Positions 28,790-40,735 are shown, numbered from the stretch's first letter. The stretch is DNA of 64,000 bases from Kingdonia uniflora (GCA_014058105.1 JACGCM010001311.1:496001-560000), one strand, 5' to 3'. A program made the numbers and translations. The notes: a model not told the origin generated them from the letters alone.

Positions 28790-29370
28790 CAGCTGTCGAT
28801 GGTTGTTCAACTTATTACGTGAGGGGACGACAAAACAAAAACCTAAGAAAAATCATGAAATTGAATGGACAGCGGAGTGAGAAGCAGCTTTTCAGCAATT
28901 AAAACTTTACTTGGGATCACCACCAATAATGAGTACGGCTAGCGAAGGGAAAGAGCTCACCATCTATCTCGCAGTTGTTGAAGAATCATTAAGTTCCGTT
29001 TTTATTTGGCTTGAGGAGAAAACCAAGAAGCCCGTCTATTTCATCAGTTAAACTCTCACTCCAGTAGAATCTCGATACAACAAGGTCGAAAAACTATTGT
29101 TGGCTCTCGTTTATACCTCACAAAAATTGAGACAATACTTCAAGGTCCACTCAGTCCGAGTAGTGACCAACTACCCTCTACGCAAAATGTTATCCAAACG
29201 AGAAAAATTTAGACGAGTCCAAGAATGGTCAGTCACTCTTGGCGAGCATGATATCCATTTCGAACCCAGATATTCTGAAAAAGGCCAGGCCGTAGCGAAT
29301 TTCCCTGCCGACTTCCCCGTAGAAGACCCTGACTGGGAAGAAGATAACACAGAAACTCATGAAGAATAAC
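28790..29370 (+). pseudogene. E1 RNase H (gypsy type)
   Basis: Segments AAFQQLKLYLGSPPIMST, LTIYLAVVEESLSSVF, SRYNKVEKLLLALVYTSQKL and HSVRVVTNYPLRKML follow the RT in the usual order, with stops at two places before 29055. Confidence 0.8.
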
Positions 29371-29404
29371 GCGAAGAAATGACAGACTGGATAACACAAA
29401 AGGG

Positions 29405-29800
29405 ATAGCGCCTGCTGACTGATGGATCATGTAGATCCACAGAATCAGGCATCAAAATCGTACTGATCATGCCTTCTAATGATAGAATTGAAAAGGCGAT
29501 CCGATTAAATTTTAAGGCAACCAACAGTGTAGCAGAATATGAGGCAATGATTCGCGGTTTAGACATGACTCTAGAAATTGGAGTGTCCGAGTTGTCCGTA
29601 TATACGGACTCTCTGCTCATTGTAAACCATTACACACAAAAATTCCAGAAGAATGGGAAAATGATCAACTACGCAGTTGCTGTAGCCGACAGAATAAGTA
29701 GATTCAAGAAAATTTCCATCGAATATTTGCCACATGGAGAAAATAGACATTTTGATTCCCACGCAGGAGTTCTGGGCTCAGAAGCTCGATATCTCAAGAT
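29405..29800 (+). pseudogene. E1 second (archaeal-type) RNase H
   Basis: LTDGSCRSTESG carries the first Asp, NSVAEYEAMIRGLDM the Glu, and LSVYTDSLLIVN the second Asp. The later SHAGVL part replaces the usual D-A-L. A second RNase H of this kind is the hallmark of the Tat lineage. Confidence 0.83.
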
Positions 29801-29884
29801 TGAAGTAATCTCAACCCCCAACATTAACATTATCAACTCAAATTTTGTTAATACTTGGGGCGTTGAAGATGATGAAGACGATTG

Positions 29885-30690
29885 GAGATGACCTTTCCTC
29901 AAGTATATTGGTACAAAGAACACATTCGATGGCGAACTTCCTCAAGACCCCACTGAAAGAAGGCACGTCCTTGATAACGCCAAACTCTACATTGTCGAAA
30001 ACGGTCTCTTATACAAAATTTCAGTCACAGACCCATATCTTGAAAGGATCTTACAAAGAAGCTCGAAAATTCATGCACGAACTACATGAAGGCACTTGTG
30101 GTTCCCCTTCAAATCCCTATTACCCACAAGGAAACGCCCAAGCCGAGATCACTAATCGCACTATCGTGGATGGAATCAAAAAATGCCTAACAGAAAAGAA
30201 AGAAAATTGGGTCATGGAGTTACCGTATGTGTTATGGGCATATCGAACTACGCCCCAAGTTTCAACTGGCTGCACACGTTCCTCCTAGCTTACGGTGCCA
30301 ATACAATCATCCCTACTCAGTATCATCACCCTATTCGCGACCATACTATGGCCAATGAGGAAAATGAATTTCAGTTGGCATGTATTATGAATTAGATCGA
30401 AGAGACCCGAGACAAAGCAATCATGCAGTTGGGAAGGTATCATCAAGAGTTAGCCCAATCTTACAACAAGCGCGTTAGACATCGAGAGTTTGAAATCAAG
30501 GATCTGGTCCTTCGAGAGATTCCAAAACATCACAAAGAGCTCAACGCCGGAAAATTATCTAAAAACTGGGAAGGTCCCTTTGTCGTCATCGGGAAAAGCG
30601 GCATCGGTTCTTACGACTTTTCCACTGAGCATGGCGAGCACGTACCTAACCCTTGGAACACGAGAAGACTAAAATTATATCGTCGATAAC
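29885..30690 (+). pseudogene. E1 integrase with internal deletion
   Basis: The N-terminal lead (PTERRHVLDNAKLYIVENG) continues to FMHELHEGTCG. It then jumps in frame to NPYYPQGNAQAEITNRTI near 30115. The HHCC zinc part and both catalytic Asp residues, which belong between these blocks, are missing; the last Glu remains. The C-terminal region (WVMELPYVLWAYRT, then KNWEGPFVVIGKSG) ends at 30690 with no chromodomain. E2 retains the missing segment, which supports a deletion in E1. Confidence 0.85.
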
Positions 30691-30799
30691 ACCCCTATCA
30701 CAGTATACTTTTCTTAACCAAACTATCATGACAAGCTCACATCAATAAAAGATTATTGTTTTGATGAAGATATGTGAGCATTTTCTACTATGTCGTACA

Positions 30800-31500
30800 G
30801 ACTTTCAATCCACAGATTACAGATCATTTGTTGCTATGGTCAAATCGATCATCTAATACATTACAAATCGTTTGTTGCTTCGGCCAAACCGATCTATCTA
30901 ATACATTCGTTGTACGACAATTTTACACCAATGAAATACTTGTGTTCGATTTCCCTAAAAACATTTCTATACACAGATCACAGATCATTTGTTGCTATGG
31001 ACAAATCGATCATCTAATACATTACAGATCATTTGTTGCTTCAGCCAAACCGATCTTTCTAATATATTCGTTGTACGACAATCTTACACCGATAAAATAT
31101 TTATGTTCGATTTCCCTAAAAAAAATTCTATATACTGATTACAGATTATTTGTTGTTATGGCCAAATCGGTCATCTAATACATTGCAGATCGTTTGTTGC
31201 TTCGGCCAAACCGATCTATCTAATTCATTCGCTGTACGACAATCTTACACCATTGAAATACTTGTGTTCGATTACCCTACAAAAATTTCTATATACAGAT
31301 TATAGATCATTTGTTGCTATGGCCAATTTGATCATCTAAACACATTACAAATCGTTTGTTGCTTCGGCCAAACCGATCTATCTTAAACATTCGTTGTACG
31401 GTAATCTTACACTAATGAAATACTTGTGTACAATTACCCTACAAATAATGCTAACCACAGATTACAGATCATTACGTTACCTCGGCCACACTGATTAACT
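30800..31500 (+). repeat. 161-bp tandem repeat array in E1
   Basis: Four full copies and a fragment of a unit starting ACAGATCATTTGTTGCTATGG, at about 30819, 30980, 31141, 31302 and 31463. Each unit also contains a related half, TTGTTGCTTCGGCCAAACC. It lies just after the integrase stop; E2 lacks it at the matching place. Confidence 0.85.
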
Positions 31501-32514
31501 CTTGGATCACGGATAGTTTACCAGTTGAGCTACTTTGAAGACATTATCAGTGGTACCTCACATGGTTAGTATAGTTTACTACTCATCCTTAACCATTTAT
31601 GTTTATACTAATATTTCTTTTCTATCCATTGTCCGTATACATACAACATAATCACATTATTCATTCTTTACTAGAGCTATCGCTCGACTCATGTTTCACA
31701 TTAGAATGACCTGCCACGTCCTCTAGTGAACCCTTTTGCAATCGTGCCGCATAAAGTCTAACATCTTCCCAATAACAATCTTCTTCCCCTCTCTAACCAT
31801 CCCCTGTTTAAGCGATCCAATCCTAGATATCATAGGTTATAAATATTCAGATTGGAATACCCCCATCTTACATCCTACACCTCGAGAGATCAAATTGTCA
31901 CTTACCCTCTTACTTTCCGCTTCCACCCTCTTTAATTCCACCGCAAAAAAAGAGATTACTGCGATCAGCTCTCTCTCATGACTACTACCTACCTCATTTT
32001 TTACCTGCCCACTAAGAAGGAGTTCGCTCAGCTTACATTGCGTTTCCTTCAAATCGTTCTTAAGCTGCTTATAACGATCATCCCCACGTTATGCTGCATG
32101 ACACACATCAGCATTCCGAGCTGCCAGCACTGTTATAAATACATCGATATGATAAATTAGAGATATTGAATTCTCATAACTTTCACATTCTACCCGCTTC
32201 GAATCTTATCTTACCTCCAACCGCAACAGATCTTCCTCTAGCTTCGCATTCGCGCTTCAAAGTCTTTCATTGTCGGCCTAGTATTCCAAGACATCCAGGT
32301 GACAGATCACATATTTTGTTCCAGTCCTTCTTTATGACTTCATTCTGTTGAGCATAACTTCCCTCCATCTTATTCCCTACCATACCAGTAACCAACCACA
32401 GTGCTTCATACTTCGAGCACGAGCTCTAACCTCGCTTATCACCGCTTCACGCATATTCACTTGAAACTGCAGCTTCTTCACAGTATTTCCTTCAGCCTCT
32501 AGAGTGACCCACAA

Positions 32515-35500
32515 TTATGCAATCTGTGCCCGTACAGATAACAATTCAGCACTCTGTTGACTAGCTCGTCCAAGTTCACCTCCAACCTCCACGTCCTTTT
32601 TTCTTATCTCTGCCTCCAAACTTTTTATCTTCCTCAAACAGACAGACATCGCAACCTCTTTCTCTTGAAGAATTCCACTCATCTCCGCCCTCAATTTTTC
32701 TTCCGTCGCAATAGCCAATTTTTCAGCCTCTCGACTCAATCTTAGCTCAACAAGCAGTTGTTTATTTTCTACGTGTAATGTGTCGCACTGGTTTTGTACA
32801 GCAGCCAGATCAACTTATCATAATAGCTTATATTTATAATAATTCTTCATAACAGCAGAGTACATATAACAATTCACAAGGTTACATTAAGAATGTGGCA
32901 TCTGAATAAATCAGATGCATCATTCCATTCTAACAACAAATAAAGGTTACATTTCTCATCAAAACATTACGAAGAGCTAGTCACGGAAAAACAAGAGCAA
33001 AATATTTATCACTTTTCCGCGCAGGAGACAACCATAGCTTGTCTCTCCTTGCCTTTCTAGTCGACACCTGCACGTCTACCGACATAGTAAATGCCATGAC
33101 CTCCTATTGACGTTGTTGGCGTCGGGTTCGAGATATCAGAGGCTCAACCTCTTCCTCTTTTGGGGACTCCTCCCGTGATCTCGGGCGGGAGTGGTCACCA
33201 ACGATTCCTCCTTCACCTCGACTAAGCCACAGGTTCTCTACTTTGGAATTCTCCACTTCAAAATCCTTCCCACACTCCTCAACAAACTTCCTAAAGGCGT
33301 TCTCTACTCTAACTAGTTCCCCCCCATAAAGCTCGACAATGTTGTCTATATGACGCCCACGCTTCGTTCAAGCATCACCTTTTGCTTGCAAGGGGCACAA
33401 AAGCTCCTTCAATTTTGTTTGTGCTTCATGCAACCACTGACACATTTTTTTAGTAGCACACCTAAGCCCTCATTTTGGCCTCTACCTTTATTCGAACAAC
33501 CACTTCTTTCGATAACTGCGTTGCTAAAAACATCTTCTACTCCATGTGCTGCGATAACTTATCCTGTAACCCCTTTACCTCACCCTCTAATTGCGTTTGA
33601 ACCGTTATTTGCTCTTTCCTTATCCTGAACAATACAATCCTCATAGCCCTCCGATCCTATATAAAGCCAAAGATATCAGATAAAGGTTCTACATCACCCC
33701 ATACAACAGTAGCGCCAGCCCGAGCTGAACATTTTTTCGTTTCTAAACTATGGCGATTGCGTGCTTCTTGAGCTAAAAACATAACTCGAGCTGGGTCTGA
33801 AACTACACCTCTCTCCTTCATCAGCTCTAGATAAGCCTCCTTTAACCCTCGCTCACTATCTACTTCGACCTTAAAATACAGAGTCCGAACTAATAACATA
33901 CTCTTACACCGCGCCATATCACTCGGGTCTGTAAAACAAACCAACTCTTTGGGTTTTTGAACTACTACCCCCCTTTCATCTTCCTTTCTTAAAAATTTGT
34001 CTCTCTCCACTTTTATCTTAGCATATTTACATTGCAGGTCATATAACTCTTTAAAAGTTTTCTCTGAATTTAACTTAAATTGCCTTATCTCGTATTCAGT
34101 TTTGTAAAGTTACCTATTGAATACGGGCCGCGGAGTCCCTCGCTTTACCTAGCGGCTTCTCCAATTCACATTTTTCTCAAACGCTCTATCTCCTACACAG
34201 ATTACAGATACCTTATTTTAATACCAAACATTCACGAAAAGCATATTTTGAAATATCACTCAAATACAGTGTACGATTATACAGAGTACTATCACAATCT
34301 GCGTCACGCAAACTGAAAAACAGAAGACAAGATACCACAGAACGTTGAAAGAGGTTTGCTAAATGTCTATCTTAGAAGGAGATTTTAGTATTTTCCCCGG
34401 AGAAGGAACTGTTTTAGCACGTTCCAACAGAGGGCCCAAAGTCTGCTCAATAGTATGGACCGCCTCTGCACAGCCTAAAGGAAGATGCACTTCCTCAGAT
34501 ACACTACCACCCACCTGTTCCTCCTTAGTAGAAAGCTCGATCTCCGTGTACCTACCATTCTGAGCCAAAGCTACATCATCAACACTCAACCCAATACAGT
34601 AGTACGAGTTGATGAAGGGATCTCTTTCCACTAAAGCCGCCATAACCGCATCATACATGAGCTTGTCATGCTTTGACAGCTCACGGTACTTTACTACAGC
34701 TATAGTAGCATCTGCAGCCCTTCTCTCTCTCACCAACTGAAGGTCACCCTCGAGCTCCTTTATGCGAGCTGACTGAACCTCGAACTTCGCCGTCAAAGCA
34801 TCAAACTCTAGGCTTCTCTTGCCCAGACATTGTATGGCCCCCTTCCGCATAGGTTGCAGCTACCAACATAACAAAAACAAAAGAGTCAGTTAAAAAAAAT
34901 TAGTTCAAAAGAAACGTCAAGCACACAGTTTGTTAGCAAAACATGCCGCGAACATGTTCTCGAGATACTCATCCTCGAGCTTCTGCGAATCTATCCCGGC
35001 CATCTGATAGTATCTCCGCTCCAACTCTTCTATCTTTGCAGCAGCAAGAGGTTTCGTCTGGCCACTATCCTCACCCACAAGCCGCTTCCTCTTCAGGCTC
35101 TTCTTAACATCCCCTAGCACAGATACACCCACTTCGTCTATTTCGGGCAGGTCGCCAGCAGCAGGCTTTGCAAGCTTTTGTTCCGTGGACACAACCCCAA
35201 CAGCCGAACTACTTTCCTGCGTTGACTTTCGACCTTTGCGAGTAAGTAGCTTGAGAGTCTGAGGCACAAAAGGTGAATGACTAAGCAAGTAAGCCACAGT
35301 CTCAACAGCCTTCCCCTCGGCCATAGCTCGTTTCCCTTGAGCTCGCTAAACTTTTAGAACTATTGAATCTACTCGTTTGTGCCTTCGAATACCCAATTCA
35401 CTGAGTACCTTTGTGAGCTCGTCCTGGTCGCGAGAAACACAATCAAACAAACTAGTTTATCCAGAGTAGCCAACAGTTTGGGCTCTGCAGAACAAAAGGA

Positions 35501-36903
35501 ACAGAATTTCATGAGCATAGCATGCAGACATAGTTATCAATTATTTGAAGATTGGTCAACATTACTTACTCGGATTAATATATCCATGGTCAGGTCGAGC
35601 GCTGGTTCATCTGGAACCTACAAACAGCTGCCCTTAACCCACACAAGGTGGTCATTTCATGGCCTACCCGACGACTCAAAATCATTTTTTTTTTGGCCTA
35701 GCCAATTCACAATACAGGTAACCACTATTTCAACCCTCCATATACTTAAACTTATAAAATTTCAAAACATCTTCCGCTGCGAACTTCTTCGCAGACCCCT
35801 CCTTCCTAAATATTTTGTTCAACGCCTCACACACCCTCATCATTTTATACACATTCCCATTCAATTGGGCAGGGCAGCACTGTAATGCATTCATGACTCC
35901 TTTATGAAAATAGGTCAGCAGAATTTTAAGGCCGTATTCAACCTGATTTAAGAAACATAAAACCCCTCGACTCGGGCCCGAGAGTTCGAGCCCATTGTAA
36001 TACTAGAGGTTAGCCCCTTCACCAATACTTCTATTTTTCTTCCATTTTTCTAAACAGGGAACTTGGTAGTACGTCGCTTCCTTCCCTTTCTCGGGGACAT
36101 AGGCTCTAAACCAGAGACCTTTCTCCTCAACATATCTACCCCACTCTTCTGGGCATTTCTTTTTGTTTCTTAAATACTATTTCCCAAAATCCACCCCCTC
36201 GGGGTATATGATAAAACTTCTCTCTCTTTTATCTTCCCTCTCCTTTACACCCTCAGATCTACTGGGCCCCACCACCTCTATCGTCGTCCCTATACTATTA
36301 ATAGTTTCCTCCATTTTACTACACTCGTCCCCCCTCCTTGAAGATGATGTTTCCTCAGAATCAGACGAGACTACGAGCTTACTAGGAGGAATAATAGGTT
36401 TAGAACGCATACTGAACCTATAGATACAAAGACATATTTTATCACTATGTTACAAACAGTAGAAATATACCCACCTTCAACCAAGTTAACACGTTTATTC
36501 TCACTACAATCCTAAAAACAAAATCAAATCATTTCAAATTTCCATCTTCATCTTCAGCAAACATTTGTTTTTTCCCTAAAACAATATATACACAAAACCT
36601 CCATTACAGACTTTATTTCATTCTTTTCTTTTCATCTGAAAACCCCAGTTTTCTAAAAATAAACTAAACAGTGTACTAACGATTATAGATTACTATACAA
36701 AGTATTTACAAGATCAAAATAGTCTGAAGTTTTCACCACTAACCAGTACTTGCTGAGCAGCAATCCTCTGCTTTACCCGGACGCCTCTTCGAATATGAGC
36801 ATTCCCGTCGCTTCTCCGACAACTTCCGTTCACTCGATGAATATGTCTTTTTCAACATACAATCAGCACTCAAATGTCTCATCTTCTTGACAATGAGATG
36901 CAT
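32515..36903 (-). pseudogene. large antisense gene in E1 (gypsy-type-transposon/coiled-coil protein)
   Basis: On the strand opposite to pol, open segments line up in one direction: a basic 54-aa start (36739-36903), an acidic Ser/Glu-rich block (36177-36410, MRSKPIIPPSKLVVSS), WGRYVEEKGLWF and AYVPEKG (about 36050-36150), HLVWVKGSCL (about 35640), a Lys/Arg-rich block (34917-35324, MAEGKAVETVAYLL), and coiled coils (34359-34850, 33657-34010, 32515-32739). This order resembles the 'putative gypsy type transposon' proteins encoded antisense in Tat elements, as in Grande-like and RIRE2-like families. Segments are separated by stops or possible introns. Function unknown. I assign family on layout and short motifs only. 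Confidence 0.5.
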
Positions 36904-36960
36904 ACCACTTTTTTTTTCTCTTTGAAACTATAGGCAATTTATGAGGGAGAGAGAAACAAG

Positions 36961-36968
36961 TTTTTATA
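36961..36968 (-). promoter_or_regulatory. TATA box for the large antisense gene
   Basis: The minus strand reads GAGTATAAAAACTTG, followed by the pyrimidine patch TTTCTCTCTCCCTC. The first ATG of the antisense frame (36903) is about 58 bp downstream. This is a textbook plant core-promoter layout inside a retrotransposon, pointing against pol. Confidence 0.5.
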
Positions 36969-37419
36969 CTCCCCCTCAGTTTCTGAAATGATGGCTCCTT
37001 CTGACATGTGTCAGTCATCCCCGTTGTTGCTACAGACACGTCTTTTCATTTCACAACATCATCATGACTACCGTGATAACGTTTGCCACCATCACGTTTA
37101 TCTCTGTTATCTACCATTACCAACCCTACACCTTTTTCTCAGTCTCGTACCAAAAGGACCAATCATCTTACTTATACTCTACCAAGATCGTACAAACTAT
37201 CCTAAAATAACTCAATTTTACAAATTCAAAGATATTAATACAACTGTTAAAGTCTTACAACTGTCATATGCAGTATCCGTACACAATGATTATAACAACA
37301 TACTTTATACAATCAGATCGAAACATCATATACATTATTCTCTCACGATCTCTTAGGTTATATTTTATTCACTACAGAGCACTACCATAAAACAAATTAC
37401 TTTCCACAAGTCTCACAAC

Positions 37420-37786
37420 CTCGAGCTCACCGAGCTCCCCAGTCACATCTAAAGCACCCCTGATGGTTCGGTTGCCCACACAGAATTAACTCCCCATTCA
37501 CCACCCTTGCATCCTCTTCCACGATCTTGTCACATGCGAGTTGTCGAAGTCAGTTCTCACACACGGAGATCCAACCGCGACTTACAAAAAATATTGCACC
37601 AGATAAAGCAATCTTGCTCGACACGCCTGCCTTCATCATCCAAGCCAACTAGATTCAGCGGCCATTTCGGAAGCGCAGCATCATACGACAAATGACGAAA
37701 ATAGCATTCACGGAGTTCAACATCCTTGATATGAAACCGGCCATCTGCCGCTTGCTAAGTATGCTGAGACTGAATCCTCACCAAGC
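37420..37786 (-). pseudogene. antisense ORF beta of E1
   Basis: Homologue of E2 57589-57960. Shared blocks are ADGRF, RYF/CYF, WPLNL.GLD, CDKIVEED and HQG.FRCDWG. The start codon is TTG where E2 has ATG (about 37784). A one-base deletion and a TGG-to-TGA change break the frame. Conserved at the protein level in both elements on the strand opposite pol. Unknown function. Confidence 0.6.
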
Positions 37787-38467
37787 TTGAACACAACTAC
37801 AAAGCAATACAAGTAGCATCAGCAAGGAATCCCTTCTTATATACAAAGGAAAATCTTCACAGAACAATTACACCACAGATTTTCCTCCAAATATATTGGC
37901 ACGAACATCTCTGAAATAACATAATATATATGTAGAATATCGCGACAGCTCATCACCTCACAACATAAAATATCCCCTCAAACGCATATATGGCAATGCA
38001 CAAAGCTCACACAGAGATGAGACTTCCAGTTTGAACCAACAACTCGACCTTCTCTAAATTTCCCCTTCACTTACTTTTCAATATTACCAATGCATATGGT
38101 ACAAACAGAAGAAGAAAATAGCCAAGTACGAAGACACAGTATCATTATCACAAAAAATAGATATTTTATTCAGTCCGAAAGTTACATTTAAAGAATACTT
38201 TACCACAAAGATTTTTCAAGTTACTTTAATTTATATTAAATATTAGCTCAAAATCCTTTTTCAAGATTCGAACAGTTCACAGAAGACGCAGACGCCAAAC
38301 TTTGATCCTATGCTCCAAGACACAGGGAAGTCAGAGACAAATTTCACAGATAAATGATCTTCTTCACAGCCAAAGAACTATGGCCCATGCAAAAAATGAT
38401 CCTCTGCATCCTCTTCACCTTCCCGTATGCTAGAGACAGATAGAATGCCTCATTTCTTCAATAAGAC

Positions 38468-38797
38468 CTATTCATTAGCAAGGTATCGGTGCGGCTCCCT
38501 CAGCCGAACACCTGCTGCTTCATCTTTAGTTGTAATAGCCTCCTCTGTCAGCAGACGAAGGCCGTTATGACGTTAAGCCTGAGATCTCACCAAATAATGA
38601 AAACATACCATTTGGTAGTAATCGCCCTCTGCCTCCACCACCTCTTCATAGGACATACAATAAAAAGTGGGAGATACAGGAATGGGAGTGGGCAGATGCA
38701 GTGGTTGATAATCGAAATAACTGATACACAATTCCTCTATCTTCCTCCGGATCCTTGACTCTCGGGCCTGAGTCCTAGTCATCACCATTTTTACCAA
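38468..38797 (-). pseudogene. antisense ORF alpha of E1
   Basis: Begins MVKMVMTRTQARESRIRRK and continues through YQPLH.P.PI.VSPT and MSYEEV. One TAA (38573-38575) follows HYLVRSQA; the same frame then continues (RHNGLRLLTEEA) to a stop at 38468. E2 56356-56685 encodes the homologue over the whole length. The N terminus is basic (TRTQAR..RIRRK). Unrecognised protein of about 107 aa. Confidence 0.65.
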
Positions 38798-38862
38798 AAG
38801 AAAAACAGTAAAGACAAAACTTGAGACGACGGGTTTGCTCCTCCAATCTTAACTCAGAGTAC

Positions 38863-38870
38863 CTTTTATA
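38863..38870 (-). promoter_or_regulatory. TATA box upstream of antisense ORF alpha (E1)
   Basis: TATAAAAG on the minus strand, 66 bp before ATG 38797. E2 has TATAAAAT at the matching place (56251-56258), and both are followed by GTACTCT. Shared position and context argue for a real promoter. Confidence 0.55.
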
Positions 38871-39530
38871 CACCAATCAACATTTAAATCAAACTCTACA
38901 AATTCCCATCGCCAAAGGGATTCTCCAGGTAACAATGTTTGACTACAGTCAGTGGCTCTTGAAAACCCAATAGACACCAACAGAGATTCATGCATTGACA
39001 TAGGAAATGCAACCCAATATAACTACAATATTTATTAACTCTTCTCAACCAACACCACTTGCTTATAATCACTCTCGTACTGTTAGCGCAGATGGGGTGG
39101 TTATAGTGGTTTATTCTGCATTACGACCTCATACTTCATCTATGAGCTACAAACGAACTTTTGACCTCAGCAACAGAACATGTGGTACAATCACAATCAT
39201 ATACAGAGTACCTTTTATATACCAATCAGCATTCAAAATAGACTCTACAAATTTAACTGTTGGTGTTTATTAGGTTTGCTCCTCCAATCTTAACTCTGAG
39301 TACCTTTTATACACCAATCAATATTTAAAGAAAACTCTACAAATTCTCAATGCCAAAGGGATTCCCTAGGTAACAATGTTTGACTGCAGTTAGTGGCTCT
39401 CGAAAACCCAATAGACACCAACAGAGATTCATGCATTGACATAGGAAATGCAACTCGATATAACTACAACATTTATTTACTCTTCTCAACCAACACCACT
39501 TGCCTATAATCACTCTCATACTGTTAGCTC

Positions 39531-39542
39531 AGAGGGGGTGGT
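39531..39542 (+). other. E1 polypurine tract, abutting a decoy LTR start
   Basis: AGAGGGGGTGGT is directly followed by TGTAGTGGTTTATTCCG, which resembles an LTR start. The real LTR starts 170 bp further on, at 39713, where only a weak purine run (GGTTGAGAGCCG) is seen. Confidence 0.55.
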
Positions 39543-39712
39543 TGTAGTGGTTTATTCCGTATTACGACCTCATACTTCATCTCTGAGCTGCAGATGAACT
39601 TTTGTCCTCAGTAACGAAACACGTGGCACTATCACAACCATATGCAGAACGAGTTTCTTAACCAATACCACTCATCCCTAACAATACTCATGCTAGTGGT
39701 TGAGAGCCGTAT

Positions 39713-40392
39713 TGTAATAGCTTATTTTGTACCTCGGGCTTAAGCCTCGCCCTCGATCTCATCAGCATACAGGAAATACTACTAAAGACGTCACCAAACT
39801 TTCCCCAGTTTGAGATATCACTTCTGACCTCTCCTGCAGAAGTCTGGCCTACCAACTTTTCCCAGTTTAAGATATCACTTTTGACCTCTGCAATAGAAGT
39901 CTGGCCTACCAAATTTCTCCAGTTCGAGATATCACTTTCGACCTCTGCACCAGAAGTTTGACCTGCGTAAGATACACAGTCAGCAATAAAGCCATTGTAC
40001 AAGAGCAAAGGCTGAAATGTTACACAACCTGGTCAAAGAATATCTCACACTCATTTTGTAACATCCATCATTAAGGGACTTTATGGTTTTTAAGCGATCA
40101 TAATATGAAACCTATAAAAAGACATGAAGAACTGTAGATGAGAGACAAAATACTCTCCGTAGAAAAGTTCATCTCCTATCATCTTTTATTCTCAAGACAT
40201 TCATTGTAATAGACTAGCAATCAAAATAAGATCAACGCTTTCTCAAAATCCTCAGGAGTGGTCGTGGTTTTTAACCCATTTAGGGGTTTTCTACGCTAAA
40301 ATCATCTTGTCGTCTATTGTCTGTTATTCTTGAACGTTCTAAATATATTTGGTGTAAAGGCTAAGTCCGCATATCAGAATTAGGCTATTACA
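39713..40392 (+). repeat. E1 3' LTR
   Basis: 680 bp, TGTAATAGCTTA...GGCTATTACA, same three internal 56-60 bp repeats as the 5' LTR. It is followed directly by the target duplication CATCC. Confidence 0.93.
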
Positions 40393-40732
40393 CATCCCTA
40401 AACCCCTCTAAAATATGCGAAACCTGAACTTGGCAAGAAGTATTCGCATATCGTCCATGTCATCATGAGCTGAATGGTTAAGCGTGGGCTACTTTTTTTA
40501 TCCCCCACGCTTATCTGCTTGGTGCCTAGCCTGATATAAATAAATCATTTGGCTTTTTCCTGCTTTACTCATTTGTTTCTTCAACAAATCATTCGGCTTT
40601 TTTCTGTTGAAGCTGAACGGTTCAACACGCGAGTAAAAAAAACCGTAACTCCTTGTTGGACGAAAACAATATGGGATTCATGTATACCGGTATGTCAAAC
40701 CAGAATCGCATACATTGCTATTGGAGATGCTC
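40393..40732. mobile_element. Tourist/Harbinger-like MITE, right part
   Basis: Right part of the element begun at 24712. It contains a strong hairpin TAAGCGTGGG...CCCACGCTTA (about 40478-40512) and ends ATTGGAGATGCTC before the TAA duplication. Confidence 0.7.
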
Positions 40733-40735
40733 TAA

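Larger units (their letters stand above)
38834..39700 (-). repeat. 441-bp tandem duplication holding the antisense promoter and decoy LTR starts
   Basis: Unit 38834-39274 is repeated from 39275 to about 39700, starting TTTGCTCCTCCAATCTTAACTC in both. Each copy contains, on the minus strand, GTGTATAAAAGGTACTC (TATA boxes 38863-38870 and about 39304-39311). On the plus strand each has a polypurine-like run followed by a sequence like an LTR start (39089-39110 and 39531-39555). Confidence 0.8.
24805..40392 (+). mobile_element. E1: complete Tat-type Ty3/gypsy element
   Basis: A 15.6-kb element with LTRs 24805-25482 and 39713-40392 and target duplication CATCC (24800-24804, 40393-40397). It is inserted in a MITE. 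Plus-strand order: LTR, PBS, gag, protease, RT, RNase H, second archaeal-type RNase H, integrase, a 9-kb 3' region, LTR. RT before integrase defines gypsy. The second RNase H, no chromodomain, and antisense ORFs at the 3' end indicate the Tat lineage. Many stops and an integrase deletion make it non-autonomous. Confidence 0.93.

Noticed and set aside
30774..31178. 134-codon plus frame in the E1 tandem repeat
   Set aside because: Open only because the 161-bp repeat lacks stops in that frame; low-complexity and repetitive.
30800..31500. Regular repeats considered as CRISPR-like
   Set aside because: Repeats are long, adjacent and without unique spacers; the genome is eukaryotic.
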